The notes beneath the pieces were generated by a model. The model was not told the DNA's origin and ran no database searches. It saw only the letters and a list, made by a program, of their open reading frames with translations. From Dehalococcoidia bacterium (GTDB lineage: Bacteria > Chloroflexota > Dehalococcoidia > Lucifugimonadales > UBA3495), in contig JAJEIA010000008.1 in assembly GCA_022823505.1 (NCBI GenBank), forward strand, positions 1 through 64,000: a DNA stretch of 64,000 nucleotides, in the 5' to 3' direction. The translations under genes and the position numbers were made by a program. Shown here piece after piece: positions 25,235 through 34,653 of the stretch. Positions within the stretch are counted from its first letter, which is position 1. Each line of letters opens with the position of its first letter.

Positions 25235-26419
25235 CTAGCGCAGGTATTGCTCGGCGGCCCGGGCGAAGCCGTCCATGGCGCCTTCCAGGACGCGGTCCTC
25301 TAGGCAGTAGGAGATACGGAAGTGGCCCGGCGTGCCGAAGCCTTTGCCGGGAACCACGAGCACGTTGTACTCCTGCAGGGCGGCGACAAACGCCTCATCG
25401 TCGGCGAGGGGTGAGCGGGGGAACAGGTAGAACGCGCCCTGCGGTTTGACGACCGAATAACCCATGCCGGTGAGCCGGTCGTGCAGGAAGTCGCGCTTGC
25501 GCTGGTATTCGCCCACGTCAACCGAGGCGTCCTGCACCGCGCGGACGACGTGCTGCATCAGGGCCGGCGCGTTGACGAAACCCAGCACCCGGTTGCAGAA
25601 CACCAAGCCGTCGAAAAGTTCCGCTTTCCCGGAATAACCAGGATGGATGGCGATATGTCCGATGCGCTCGCCGGGCAGGCCCAGGTCCTTGGCGTGGGAG
25701 TTGACGACGATGGTCCGCTCGTAATGGGGAAAGACCTGAGGGTAGACCATGTCATCGTAAATGATGCGGCGGTAGGGCTCGTCGCTGATGATGAAAATCT
25801 CCGAGCCGTAGCGACTCTCCGCCCGGGTGATCGCATCGGCCAGGCCGGCGATGTCTGCTGCGGGATAGACCACGCCTGAGGGGTTGTTGGGGGAGTTGAG
25901 CATCACGGCGCGGGTTCGCGGGGTGATGGCGGCGTCAATTGCGGCCACGTCCAGGCCGAACTCAGCCGTGGTGGGCACGATGATGGGAACGCCGTTATGG
26001 TTCTGGATGTAGTAGACGTACTCGCCGAAGAAGGGCGAGAGGATGATCACCTCGTCCCCGGGGTTGAGGATGGCGCGAAGTACCACGTTCGCGGCGCCGG
26101 CCGCTCCGCAGGTCATGAGGATGTCAGCCGCGCTGAAGGGCAGGCCGGTCTCGGATGCCAGGGTGTCGGCAACGGCCTGGCGCGTCTCGGGGTAGCCGGC
26201 GTTGGGCATGTACCGGTGCATCCCCGGCGACGGGGCTTGGGCGATGCGCAGGAGCTCGGCGTGGAACTCCTCCGGCGGTTCCATGATCGGGTTGCCCAGG
26301 GACAGGTCGAAGACGTTGTCGTCGCCGTACTGCGCCTTCAGGGCGATGCCCACCTCGAACATGCGGCGGATCCAGCCGCCCTCTTCCATGGAACGGCTGA
26401 CGTATTCTGAAATGGGCAT
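25235..26419 (-). CDS. PLP-dependent aminotransferase class I/II (aspartate aminotransferase-like)
   Basis: The 394-residue protein has the fold type I features: VFDLSLGNPIMEPP, MTCGAAGAANVVLRAILNPGDEVI, LNSPNNPSGVVYP, the PLP lysine in NSHAKDLGLPGERIG and a C-terminal HFRISYCL. It transfers an amino group between an amino acid and a 2-oxoacid. GGAGA lies upstream of the ATG at 26419, which is preferred over an in-frame GTG at 26431. The donor cannot be named from sequence; aspartate, alanine or aromatic amino acids are all possible. It is the only gene in its unit. Confidence 0.9.
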   Translation of the reverse strand: MPISEYVSRSMEEGGWIRRMFEVGIALKAQYGDDNVFDLSLGNPIMEPPEEFHAELLRIAQAPSPGMHRYMPNAGYPETRQAVADTLASETGLPFSAADILMTCGAAGAANVVLRAILNPGDEVIILSPFFGEYVYYIQNHNGVPIIVPTTAEFGLDVAAIDAAITPRTRAVMLNSPNNPSGVVYPAADIAGLADAITRAESRYGSEIFIISDEPYRRIIYDDMVYPQVFPHYERTIVVNSHAKDLGLPGERIGHIAIHPGYSGKAELFDGLVFCNRVLGFVNAPALMQHVVRAVQDASVDVGEYQRKRDFLHDRLTGMGYSVVKPQGAFYLFPRSPLADDEAFVAALQEYNVLVVPGKGFGTPGHFRISYCLEDRVLEGAMDGFARAAEQYLR

Positions 26420-26469
26420 GGCGGTCTCCACGTAGGCAGTGTCGGGACGGGAACAATTATAGCGAGCGG

Positions 26470-28029
26470 CTATGCGTTAGCCCTGCCGATCCATTCGGCG
26501 GCCCGCTCGGCGATCATGATCGCGGTTGCGTTGGTGTTGGCCCGCACCACGTTGGGGCATATCGAGAGGTCGACAACGCGCAGGTTTTCAATGCCGTGGA
26601 CCCGGCAGTACTGGTCGACTACGGCCATCGGGTCGTCGGCGGGCCCCATGCGGCACGACCCCGAGGTGTGGAAGGTGGTGAACACGTTGCGCAACAGCCA
26701 GTCGTCGAGCGCAGTGTCCGAGGTGATTTCATCCGCGGTGGGCGACACCGGGCCACCGGCAATTGATGCGAACGGGGGCTGGTTCAGGATGTGCCGGCAA
26801 AGGCGAACGGCTTCGCGCAGCCGCCGGCGGTCCGGCTCGCTGCGGAGGTAACGGTAGTCAATCAGCGGCTTGTCGTCAGGATCGGACGAGGCCAGACGGA
26901 GTACGCCCGCGCTCTCTGCCGATTGCAGGATGCAGGTCATGCGCAACGTGGGCCGATCCGTACCGGGCCCGCTGCCCAGGGGACTGGGACCCGACGCCAC
27001 GTTGTTCACGTAAACGTGCATGTCGTTCCGCGAACTCGATCCGGGCGTGGTGTAGCGCAGCAGCGTCTGGATGCGCGAACCGGTGAATTCGGACGGGACG
27101 TAATCGGGGTGCAGCGCGCTGTCCACGTAAACCAACGGGTGATCCCTCAGGTTCTCGCCCACGCCGGCGAGTTCCTGTACCACCGGTATGCCCAGCTCAG
27201 CCAGGTGGTCCGCCGGACCGACGCCGGACAGCATCAGCAGTTGCGGCGATGCGATCCCGCTGGCGCAAACGACTATCTCCCGGCCGTACGCGGCAAACAC
27301 CTCCCCACCGCTCTCGGCCTCGACACCGACGGCGGTTCGGCCGTCGAACAGGATGCGCCGGACGGCGACGTTTCCACGCACCGTCAGGTTCAGGCGGTGG
27401 CGGGCCGCTGACAGGTAGGCGAGGGCGCAGCTCATGCGAATGCCGGCCGGGTTGTTCATGGGCGCCGGGCCGATACCTGCCGACGACGGATGGTTCATGT
27501 CCGCGTCTTCGGGATAGCCCAGACCCGTGCAGGCCTGCACGAACGCGTGTTGGAAGGGATGCCAGGCGTCGCGGGGAGCGCGCACCACCGGAATCGGGCC
27601 ATCGCTGCCGTGGAAGTCGTCCCGGACGTCGGCGTCCGATTCCAGCTTGCGGAAGAAGGGCAGGACGTGCTGATAGGCCCACTGATCATTGCCCTGGGCG
27701 GCCCAGCCGTCGTAGTCCTCGGGGAGGCCGCGCAGAAACACCTGGCCGTTGACGGCCCCGGACCCGCCCATGACGCGCCCGCGGGCGATCTGGATCGGGC
27801 TGGCCTGACTATCGGTGGCCGTCGCCTGGTATGACCAGTTGAACACCGCGCCCGGCGTGGATGCTTCCTGGCTCGTGCCGTCCCGGAGTTCGGCTGGCCA
27901 CTGATCGAAGCCGATGTAGTCGGGGCCGGCCTCCAGCAGCAGCACGGAGCGGCCCGGGTCTTCGGACAGGCGGGCGGCCAGCGTGCAACCGGCTGAACCC
28001 CCGCCGATGATTATCACGTCGTACTGCAT
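26470..28029 (-). CDS. GMC-family FAD oxidoreductase (choline/alcohol dehydrogenase-like), copy 1
   Basis: The 519-residue protein begins MQYDVIIIGGGSAGCTLAARLSED, the GMC FAD-binding motif, and has GRVMGGSGAVNGQVFLRG and SSGIASPQLLMLSGVGP-like PROSITE blocks (here CASGIASPQLLMLSGVGP). The C-terminal HTSGSCRMGPADDPMAVVDQ holds the active-site His region. Long in-frame sequence upstream of 28029 is antisense to the next gene, so the ATG at 28029 is used. It oxidises a primary or secondary alcohol, passing electrons to a quinone or carrier. It is divergent from the FAD reductase gene at 28252, and a related GMC enzyme lies at 47098. Confidence 0.9.
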   Translation of the reverse strand: MQYDVIIIGGGSAGCTLAARLSEDPGRSVLLLEAGPDYIGFDQWPAELRDGTSQEASTPGAVFNWSYQATATDSQASPIQIARGRVMGGSGAVNGQVFLRGLPEDYDGWAAQGNDQWAYQHVLPFFRKLESDADVRDDFHGSDGPIPVVRAPRDAWHPFQHAFVQACTGLGYPEDADMNHPSSAGIGPAPMNNPAGIRMSCALAYLSAARHRLNLTVRGNVAVRRILFDGRTAVGVEAESGGEVFAAYGREIVVCASGIASPQLLMLSGVGPADHLAELGIPVVQELAGVGENLRDHPLVYVDSALHPDYVPSEFTGSRIQTLLRYTTPGSSSRNDMHVYVNNVASGPSPLGSGPGTDRPTLRMTCILQSAESAGVLRLASSDPDDKPLIDYRYLRSEPDRRRLREAVRLCRHILNQPPFASIAGGPVSPTADEITSDTALDDWLLRNVFTTFHTSGSCRMGPADDPMAVVDQYCRVHGIENLRVVDLSICPNVVRANTNATAIMIAERAAEWIGRANA

Positions 28030-28251
28030 GTCGTCACCAAATCGCTCATCCGCCCGTGGCTCCGCGCCACCTGCAGTGGTCCCAGGCTGGCCCGCCCGGG
28101 ACTGAGGTCCGGGCAGCGCAAGGGGTGTCAAGAGTACATCAGCAGGTGTCGCGTCACCAAGCGTTGCCCTGACGAAAAGAGGCGCTGTGGTATCATCGGG
28201 TACGGAAATTTGCCTGCCGGGCACGGTCCGGCCGGCCTCTGAGGTGCGGTT

Positions 28252-29757
28252 TTGCCTGCTAATGACACTGTTTATGACGTAATCGTGGTTGGAGCCGGCA
28301 ACGCCGCTCTGTCCGCCGCCATCGCGGCCCGCGAGCAGACCCAGTCGGTGCTTGTGGTCGAGAAGGCTCCCGAGTATTTTCGCGGCGGCAACACCTACTT
28401 CACCGGCGGCATCATACGCTTTGCCTACAACGGCCTGGACGACATCAAGGGGCTGATCCCTGACATGTCCGAGACCGAGGCCAACTCCATCGAGGTGGGG
28501 CAGTACACCGAGAACCAGTTCTACGACGACATGATGCGGGTCACCCACGGCCTGTCCGACCCTGAGCTGGCCGAGATCCTGGTGAGCCAGTCCTATCCCA
28601 CCATGAAGTGGCTCCAGGAACACGGGGTGCGCTTCGTCCTGTCCTTCGGGCGCCAGGCATTCCGGGACGGCGACAAGTTCCGGTTCTGGGGCGGCCTGGT
28701 GGTCGAGGCCGTGGGCGCCGGCAAGGGCCTGTCGGACCAGCAGTTCGACGTATGCCAGCGCCTGGGCGTCGAGGTGCGGTACTCCACCGAGGGCGTGTCG
28801 TTGATCCAGGACCAGAAGGGCAACGTCTCCGGCCTGCGGGTCAAGGGCCCCGACGGGTTCGAGGACATCGCCGGCCGGGCGGTGGTGCTCGCCGCCGGCG
28901 GGTTCGAAGCCAACGCGGAGATGCGCTGCCGTTACCTGGGCCCCGGCTGGGAGACCGTCAAGGTTCGCGGCATCCCCTACAACACCGGCGACGGGATCAA
29001 GATGGCGCTGGACGTTGGCGCCCAGTCCTACGGCCACTGGTCGTCGTGTCACGCGGTGGCCTGGGACATGAACGCGCCGACCTTCGGCGACCGCACCGTC
29101 ACCGAGCTGTTCCAGAAGCACTCTTATCCCTTCGGCCTGATGGTCAACATCAATGGCCAACGGTTCCTGGACGAGGGCGCGGACTTCCGCAACTACACCT
29201 ATGTAACCTACGGGCGCGCGCTGATGGAGCAGCCCCAGGGCCTGTGCTTCCAGATCTTCGACGAGAAGGTGAAGCACCTGCTCCGCGACGAGTACTGGAT
29301 CCCCCAGGCGACCACCGCCGAAGCCAACTCCATCGAGGAACTGGCGCGGATGCTGGACATCGACCCGGCCGGCCTGGTCCAGGAGGTGGAGGAGTACAAC
29401 GCCGCCGTGCGCCAGGACATCGAGTACAACCCGACCGTGAAGGACGGACGCTGCACCGAGGGATTGGCGGTCAACAAGACCAACTGGGCGCAGACGCTGG
29501 ACACGCCTCCCTATCGCGGTTGGGCCGTGACCACCGGCATCACCTTCACCTTCGGCGGCGTCAAGGTGAACAACCGCGGCCAGGTGGTGACCAACGCCCA
29601 GGACCCGATCCCCGGCCTGTACGCCGCCGGCGAGATGGTCGGCGGGCTGTTCTACCACAACTACCCCGGCGGCAGCGGCCTCAGCGCGGGCATGGTCTTC
29701 GGCCGCCTGGCCGGCAACAGCGCCGGTGAGGACGCGCTGGCGCTGAAGGACGTTTAG
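28252..29757 (+). CDS. FAD-dependent fumarate reductase/tricarballylate dehydrogenase-like flavoprotein
   Basis: The 501-residue protein starts at TTG 28252 and opens TVYDVIVVGAGNAALSAAIAAREQ, followed by KAPEYFRGGNTYFTGGIIRFAYNG, a block shared with tricarballylate dehydrogenase TcuA. The C-terminal GGVKVNNRGQVVTNAQ and GLYAAGEMVGGLFYHNYPGGSGLSAGMVFGR are typical of the FAD_binding_2 superfamily. It would oxidise or reduce a C-C bond next to carboxylates or a ring ketone. No TcuB or TcuC partner is adjacent, so the electron partner and substrate remain open. Confidence 0.85.
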   Translation: MPANDTVYDVIVVGAGNAALSAAIAAREQTQSVLVVEKAPEYFRGGNTYFTGGIIRFAYNGLDDIKGLIPDMSETEANSIEVGQYTENQFYDDMMRVTHGLSDPELAEILVSQSYPTMKWLQEHGVRFVLSFGRQAFRDGDKFRFWGGLVVEAVGAGKGLSDQQFDVCQRLGVEVRYSTEGVSLIQDQKGNVSGLRVKGPDGFEDIAGRAVVLAAGGFEANAEMRCRYLGPGWETVKVRGIPYNTGDGIKMALDVGAQSYGHWSSCHAVAWDMNAPTFGDRTVTELFQKHSYPFGLMVNINGQRFLDEGADFRNYTYVTYGRALMEQPQGLCFQIFDEKVKHLLRDEYWIPQATTAEANSIEELARMLDIDPAGLVQEVEEYNAAVRQDIEYNPTVKDGRCTEGLAVNKTNWAQTLDTPPYRGWAVTTGITFTFGGVKVNNRGQVVTNAQDPIPGLYAAGEMVGGLFYHNYPGGSGLSAGMVFGRLAGNSAGEDALALKDV

Positions 29758-29811
29758 GGTCGGGGGTTACCGTCCCCCCTTTGGTATCATGGGGTTAGTG
29801 ATGGGCCTCCA

Positions 29812-30474
29812 ATGACCACGTTTACCACGGTCGAAGAACTCATGCAGGTGCTGGATGCAAATCCGCACCTGCTTGAGGGTTTGCGCTCCCGGCTGCTGAC
29901 GCGAGAGTTGCTGGAATTGCCGGAAACCGTGGTGAGGCTTACCGACCGGGTTGAGCAGGTTGAAGAACAACTAGCCCGGCTCACGGATCAAGTTGCCCAA
30001 CTCGCGGAGCGGATGGATGGCCGCTTCAATCGCCTCGCGGACGATCTGACCTGGCTTAAAGACGTGGGAACCGTCACCATTGCCGACAAGCAGGCAATGT
30101 TCATCGCAGAGGATTTGGGGCTGGAATACGAGAAGCAACTCAGCCAGATCGAAGTCAGGGATTTAGTCCGCGATCATGACACTGCGGACATTGCGCCCGG
30201 CGACCTGCGCAGTTTTCGCACGGCTGACATGATTATTGAGGCCACCGACGCCTCTGGTCAGTTGCAATACATAGCGGTGGAAGTGTATTTCACTGCCGAC
30301 CAGCGCGACATTGACCGCCCCATACGCAACGCCGGCTACCTGACCCGCTTCACCGGGAGACTGGCCCATGCCGTAGTGGCCTCGGTACGCACGGACCGCC
30401 GTATCGACGACGTTATCAACTCGGGTCAAATTCACTGGCACCAACTTCGTGAGCGGTCAACACAGCGGGAGTAG
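29812..30474 (+). CDS. Coiled-coil protein with PD-(D/E)XK-like C-terminal domain, hypothetical
   Basis: The 220-residue protein has a short helical head (TTVEELMQVLDANPHLLEGLRSRLL), a coiled coil (about residues 40-80, with heptads in VRLTDRVEQVEEQLARLTDQVAQL), and a C-terminal alpha/beta domain. There ADMIIEATDASGQLQYIAVEVYFT has the D...E-x-V layout of PD-(D/E)XK folds, though the usual catalytic Lys is not obvious. Similar proteins are, from memory, multi-copy in filamentous and environmental bacteria. It lies 54 bp after the flavoprotein gene, with no clear operon partner. Nuclease activity is not established. Confidence 0.65.
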   Translation: MTTFTTVEELMQVLDANPHLLEGLRSRLLTRELLELPETVVRLTDRVEQVEEQLARLTDQVAQLAERMDGRFNRLADDLTWLKDVGTVTIADKQAMFIAEDLGLEYEKQLSQIEVRDLVRDHDTADIAPGDLRSFRTADMIIEATDASGQLQYIAVEVYFTADQRDIDRPIRNAGYLTRFTGRLAHAVVASVRTDRRIDDVINSGQIHWHQLRERSTQRE

Positions 30475-30491
30475 CAGTTTCGGCAACCTGC

Positions 30492-30608
30492 ATGAAGCAG
30501 CGAAAGTATGAACTCAAACACTCGCCGCGAAGCTGCAACTGCCCATTGTGCCCGATGCACGAATTTGCCTGTATCAGTTGCGGTCGTTTCATCTGCGATA
30601 ACGCCTGA
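30492..30608 (+). CDS. Possible 38-residue Cys-rich zinc-ribbon-like peptide
   Basis: ATG at 30492 opens a frame with CNCPLC and CISCGRFIC, six cysteines in the last 24 residues. The pattern would fit one zinc-knuckle fold. No strong ribosome site is seen, and it lies in a 250-bp gap. The cysteine spacing is the only support. Confidence 0.3.
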   Translation: MKQRKYELKHSPRSCNCPLCPMHEFACISCGRFICDNA

Positions 30609-30724
30609 CAAGCTTTTCAGGGGACGATTGCGACGTCATTGACTGCGTTGACCGGCATATTGCAAACAGCCACCCACCAGAGGCAGTCGCATGATGACCG
30701 ACGATACTGCTGCCCCAAGAAGGC

Positions 30725-30943
30725 TTGCGTCATATCGAGAGCGCGATCCTGGCACTGTTGGAGGCCCATCCCGCCGGGCTGCGCAACTCCCAAATTGCAG
30801 ATTTGTTGGGTTTGCGCTCGTCAATCCGTGACGGTCAGCGAAATTACCTGACCTATTCAGTGCTGGGCGGCTTGATGGCGCGCGGGGATGTCGTGCAGAA
30901 TCGGGAAACCAAGGTTTTTGGCAAAGCGGAGTCCACCTCATGA
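30725..30943 (+). CDS. Small winged-helix DNA-binding protein upstream of Uma2 nuclease
   Basis: The 72-residue protein starts at TTG 30725: RHIESAILALLEAHPAGLRNSQIADLLGLRSSIRDGQRNYLTYSVLGGLMARGDVVQNRETK. The helix-turn-helix (AGLRNSQIADLLGLRSS) and the following beta-wing give a compact wHTH. Its stop overlaps the ATG of the Uma2 gene (ATGA), so the two should be translationally coupled. It may repress the pair or serve as the DNA-targeting or antidote partner of Uma2. No experimental precedent is known to me. Confidence 0.6.
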   Translation: MRHIESAILALLEAHPAGLRNSQIADLLGLRSSIRDGQRNYLTYSVLGGLMARGDVVQNRETKVFGKAESTS

Positions 30944-31524
30944 CCACCACCGCAACCCGAACTCTAGCGCAGCGGCGGTTGTTCACCGTCACCGAATATG
31001 TCGCCATGGGAGAAGCCGGGATCCTGAAACAGGATGAGCGGATCGAACTAATGTCGGGAGAAATTGTCCACATGGCTCCCATTGGTGACCCGCACCTGTT
31101 TTGTACGGATGCTCTCAACATGTGGCTGGCTCCGGCCCTGGCAGGACGCGTTGTGGTGCGAGTGCAGGGTTCAATCCAGCTTGACGAATTCGGCGCGCCG
31201 CAGCCCGACGTGGTTCTGCTCCGGCCTCGTCCGGGGTATCACTCAGACTCGGCGAAACCGGAGGACGTGTTCCTGGTTATTGAGGTGGCAGACACTTCAT
31301 TGGAGTACGACAGCGGGCCGAAAGCCGCTGCCTATGCCGCCGCTGGCATTCCGGAATTATGGATAGCCAACCTCCGAACCGGTGAGGTCGAAGTCCGAAC
31401 CGAGCCCTCTGCAGCCGGATATGACATGGTCCGGATAGTTCGAAATGACGGCAGAATCAGCCCACGGGCTTTCCCTGATGTCATCGTGGAACTGCGCGAA
31501 TTTATGCCCCCGGCGACGCAATAG
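30940..31524 (+). CDS. Uma2-family (DUF820) putative restriction endonuclease-fold protein
   Basis: The 194-residue protein has the Uma2 core: FTVTEYVAMGEAGIL, ERIELMSGEIVHMAPIGDPH, APQPDVVLLRPRPG, VFLVIEVADTSLEYDSGPKAAAYAAAGIPELWIANL. The PD, IEV and downstream Lys form a PD-(D/E)XK-type site. Uma2 genes are abundant in cyanobacteria and Chloroflexota, and their biological role is unclear. The gene overlaps the small wHTH gene by 4 bp. It could be a mobile nuclease or part of a toxin-like module; catalytic residues look intact. Confidence 0.8.
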   Translation: MTTTATRTLAQRRLFTVTEYVAMGEAGILKQDERIELMSGEIVHMAPIGDPHLFCTDALNMWLAPALAGRVVVRVQGSIQLDEFGAPQPDVVLLRPRPGYHSDSAKPEDVFLVIEVADTSLEYDSGPKAAAYAAAGIPELWIANLRTGEVEVRTEPSAAGYDMVRIVRNDGRISPRAFPDVIVELREFMPPATQ

Positions 31525-31612
31525 CCACCTCGGTGGTTGAGACCTGCCTTGCGTCCTAGCCGCCGCAGGCATACAATCCGGCGCAAGTGTTTGATCGGGG
31601 CCTGGGGGCACT

Positions 31613-32941
31613 ATGGCGGTGAGTAATCCGGCGCGCCAGGGGATGTTTTACGGGTGGTTCGTCGTGGCCACCTGCATGTTCATCGCGTTCCTGACCATGG
31701 GCACGCGAAACGCTTTCGGCGCCTTCGTCGTCCCCATGGAAGCGGAATTCGAGTGGAATCGCACCGTGGTGTCCTGGGCGGCCGCGCTGGGGGCGTTGCT
31801 GAACGGTGTGTCGCAGCCGTTCATGGGGTACCTGTTCGACCGGGTGGGCGTCCGCATCGTGGTGATGGCGGGGATCCTCATTGTCGGGGCTTCCACGCTG
31901 CTGATGGCGCTGACGGGAAGCATCTGGTACCTGATCGGCATGTTCGGCGTGGTAGCCGCAGTGGGCCAAAGCGGCACGTCGTTGACCAATACCGGGGCGA
32001 TGCTCAGCAAGTGGTTCCGACGCCGGCGCGGACTGGTGATTGGACTGAACGCTTCCGGGATGTCCCTGGGCGGTTTTCTCCTGGTGCCCTTCGCCGCCTT
32101 CCTGATTTCCCTGATAGACTGGCGGCTTTCCTGGGTCATCATGGGCCTGATGATCCTGTGCCTGGGCATCCCGCTGGCGTTCATCTTCCTGCACGACGAC
32201 CCGGCCCGCAAGGGCCTGTACCCGGACGGGGACCCGGCTCCCGCCGATGGTCCGGCCGGTTCGCCGGGGACACCAGCGCCGCCGCAACCGTTGTTCGCGG
32301 AGAACTGGCGGCAGGCGTTCAAGTCCTTTCCCATCTGGCAGATGAGTTTCTCCTACTTCATCTGCGGCTCCACCACCTTCATGCTGTCGGTCCACTTCGT
32401 GCCCATGGCCATCGAGGAGGGTATCGACCCCTGGGTGGCAGCCTGGATATTCGGGTGGATGTCGCTTCTCAACGCCATCGGAGCCACCGGCGCCGGCTGG
32501 ATATCCGACCGCATCGGCCGGCGCAAGAACTGGCTTTCGCTGGTGTACTTCTGTCGCGGAACGGGCTACGTGATCCTGGTCGCGTCCTTGGTCGTGCCCG
32601 GAATACCGGTGATCGCCGGGTTGTTGATCTTCTCCGTGGTCGCAGGTCTGTCCTGGATCGCCACCGCGCCGTTGACCACTTCGCTGACCGCCGAGGTGTA
32701 CGGGTTGAAGTCGCTGGCGACGATCTCCGGCGTGGCCTTCCTGTTCCACCAGCTGGGCGGGTTCACCAGCGTGCTGATGGCCGGCTATCTGCGCGAGATC
32801 ACCGGCGATTACGTAGTTGCCTTCTCCATCGCTGCCGTGATGCTGTATCCCGCCGCAATCAGCGCGTTCACCATCCGGGAGCGCAGGTACTCGGTGCGCT
32901 ACCAGGTCGCGCCGTCTCCCGCTGGCGCTGTCGCCGATTAG
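31613..32941 (+). CDS. MFS transporter, monocarboxylate/OFA type, copy 1
   Basis: The 442-residue protein has 12 predicted membrane helices, with FYGWFVVATCMFIAF and the MFS loop RVGVRIVVMAG (D-R-x-G-x-R variant) between helices 2 and 3. A central cytoplasmic loop (HDDPARKGLYPDGDPAPADGPAGSP) separates the two halves. It most resembles oxalate/formate antiporter-like and monocarboxylate carriers. A close relative lies 218 bp downstream; both share FxGWFVVAT/YxGWYIVAT openings and the NWRQxFKS segment. The substrate is probably an organic acid, but this is family-level inference. Confidence 0.88.
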   Translation: MAVSNPARQGMFYGWFVVATCMFIAFLTMGTRNAFGAFVVPMEAEFEWNRTVVSWAAALGALLNGVSQPFMGYLFDRVGVRIVVMAGILIVGASTLLMALTGSIWYLIGMFGVVAAVGQSGTSLTNTGAMLSKWFRRRRGLVIGLNASGMSLGGFLLVPFAAFLISLIDWRLSWVIMGLMILCLGIPLAFIFLHDDPARKGLYPDGDPAPADGPAGSPGTPAPPQPLFAENWRQAFKSFPIWQMSFSYFICGSTTFMLSVHFVPMAIEEGIDPWVAAWIFGWMSLLNAIGATGAGWISDRIGRRKNWLSLVYFCRGTGYVILVASLVVPGIPVIAGLLIFSVVAGLSWIATAPLTTSLTAEVYGLKSLATISGVAFLFHQLGGFTSVLMAGYLREITGDYVVAFSIAAVMLYPAAISAFTIRERRYSVRYQVAPSPAGAVAD

Positions 32942-33159
32942 CCGCATCAGATCCGCCCATTAGGACTGCCACCCAAGCCTGAGCTGACCGGGGCTGCGAC
33001 GCGGGTATCAGTTTGGCCGCCGGGGCGCTCAGTATGTTGTGCGGTCCGCGTTCGGCTGGTGTGACCGTACTGGCGCCCCATCTACCCGCCTGATATGATG
33101 GCAGGATATTTGGCGGTGTCCGGTCATCGCCTCACGGAACCTGCGACCCCAGGGGGCGT

Positions 33160-34626
33160 ATGACTACCAAATCCGCAGCGCCGGTGACCGCGCCGATGTA
33201 TTTTGGCTGGTACATCGTCGCGACCTGCTTCTTCGTCTCCTTCCTGTCCATGCCTGGCCGTCAGGGATTCGGCCTGTTCGTCACCGAGATGGAACCCACC
33301 TTCGGGTGGGACCGCTCTGACATCTCCTGGGTGGGGTCGGTCGGTTTCCTCATCAACGGGGCCATGCAGCCCATCATGGGCGCGTTGTTCGATAAGTATG
33401 GGCCACGCCGGGTCTTCGGCTTCGGCCTGGCGGTCATGGGCCTGGCGATCATGAGCCTTGCCTTCATGCAGGACATGAACCATGTCCTGGACCTGGGAGT
33501 GGTCAGCATACCGCTGGACCTGCTGTGGTTCATCGCGGTGTTCTCTATCGTGGTCAACGTCTGTCTGAGCGCGGCGTCAATAACCAACATGCTGGCGCTG
33601 GTGGTGCGATGGTTCCGGCGCAAGCGCAGCAAAGCGACTGGATTGGCCGCAGCAGGGACCTCCATCGGAGGCCTGCTGATGATCCCGTTCGCGGCGTACC
33701 TGATGGGTGTGATTGACGGCGCCAGTTTGACCGTAGCGGGCGTGGAGTTGGTGGGCTGGCGCACAGTGTGGTTCCTTTTGGGAGCCATGGTGATATTCCT
33801 CTCGGCACCGCTGGCGGTGTTCTTCTTGCGGCCCAGTCCGCAATCGATGGGCCTCAATCCGGACGGCGACCCGGATCCGGAGAATGCGCCTGCCGGCAGC
33901 GGTGCCAGGCAGCAACTCTCCGGCCTGTACGAGGTGCAGAACTGGCGGCAATGCTTCAAGTCTCCTCCCATGTGGCAATTGTCGGGTGCATACGTGGTCT
34001 GCGGCATCACCACCGGGTTGCTGAGCATTCACTTCATTCCCTACGCCGAGGATGTGCTGCCAGAGCAGGTCAATCTGCTTTGGATGACTTGGGATCAAAA
34101 GGTTTTTGCCGGTACCATCTTCGGGGTCATGACCGGCCTCAACGCCGCCGGAGTGATCATCACCGGGTTCATGGGCGATCGGATGCGTCGCAAGAACGTC
34201 CTTTCGTTGGTCTACGCCACCCGAGGCGTGGCGTTCATGTGCCTGGTGTTCCTCCCGCTTTTCGGCTACGGCATGTTGGGGCTGGTGGCGTTCGCCCTGC
34301 TGTCCGGGATGTCGTGGGTGGCGAGCGTACCGCTTACGTCCACTCTGACCGCGGACGTGTACGGGTTCCGGGCCCTGGGAACCATCAGCGGCTGGGTGTT
34401 CTTCGCCCACCAGATAGGCTCTTTCTTCAGCATCCTGTTGGCCGGGTATCTGTATGACCATTTGGGGAGCTACTTCTGGCCGTTCCTGATCGCGGGTCTG
34501 ACCCTCATCCCGGCGGCGATAATGGCCTACAGCATCAAGGAGTATCACTACTCCAGCCGGTACAACTCACGTCCGGCGGAAGCCGGCCCGCAGTTGGCGA
34601 CGGCCGGCGCTGGCGGGCGATATTAG
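33160..34626 (+). CDS. MFS transporter, monocarboxylate/OFA type, copy 2
   Basis: The 488-residue protein is a paralogue of the preceding transporter with 12 predicted helices. It opens MYFGWYIVATCFFVSFLSMPGRQGFG, has a DKYGPRRVFGFGLAVMG loop, and a longer central insertion near residues 225-265. An extra segment of about 30 residues between helices 3 and 4 (MNHVLDLGVVSIPLDLL) distinguishes it from copy 1. AGGGGG precedes the ATG. Two tandem carriers of one family suggest uptake of related organic acids or export of catabolic products. Confidence 0.87.
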   Translation: MTTKSAAPVTAPMYFGWYIVATCFFVSFLSMPGRQGFGLFVTEMEPTFGWDRSDISWVGSVGFLINGAMQPIMGALFDKYGPRRVFGFGLAVMGLAIMSLAFMQDMNHVLDLGVVSIPLDLLWFIAVFSIVVNVCLSAASITNMLALVVRWFRRKRSKATGLAAAGTSIGGLLMIPFAAYLMGVIDGASLTVAGVELVGWRTVWFLLGAMVIFLSAPLAVFFLRPSPQSMGLNPDGDPDPENAPAGSGARQQLSGLYEVQNWRQCFKSPPMWQLSGAYVVCGITTGLLSIHFIPYAEDVLPEQVNLLWMTWDQKVFAGTIFGVMTGLNAAGVIITGFMGDRMRRKNVLSLVYATRGVAFMCLVFLPLFGYGMLGLVAFALLSGMSWVASVPLTSTLTADVYGFRALGTISGWVFFAHQIGSFFSILLAGYLYDHLGSYFWPFLIAGLTLIPAAIMAYSIKEYHYSSRYNSRPAEAGPQLATAGAGGRY

Positions 34627-34653
34627 GATCCGGGCAGATCGGCGCGACCCGCG

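Noticed and set aside
28030-29658. Long in-frame N-terminal extension of the GMC oxidoreductase
   Set aside because: The extension is antisense to the FAD flavoprotein gene at 28252; the GMC family start lies at 28029.
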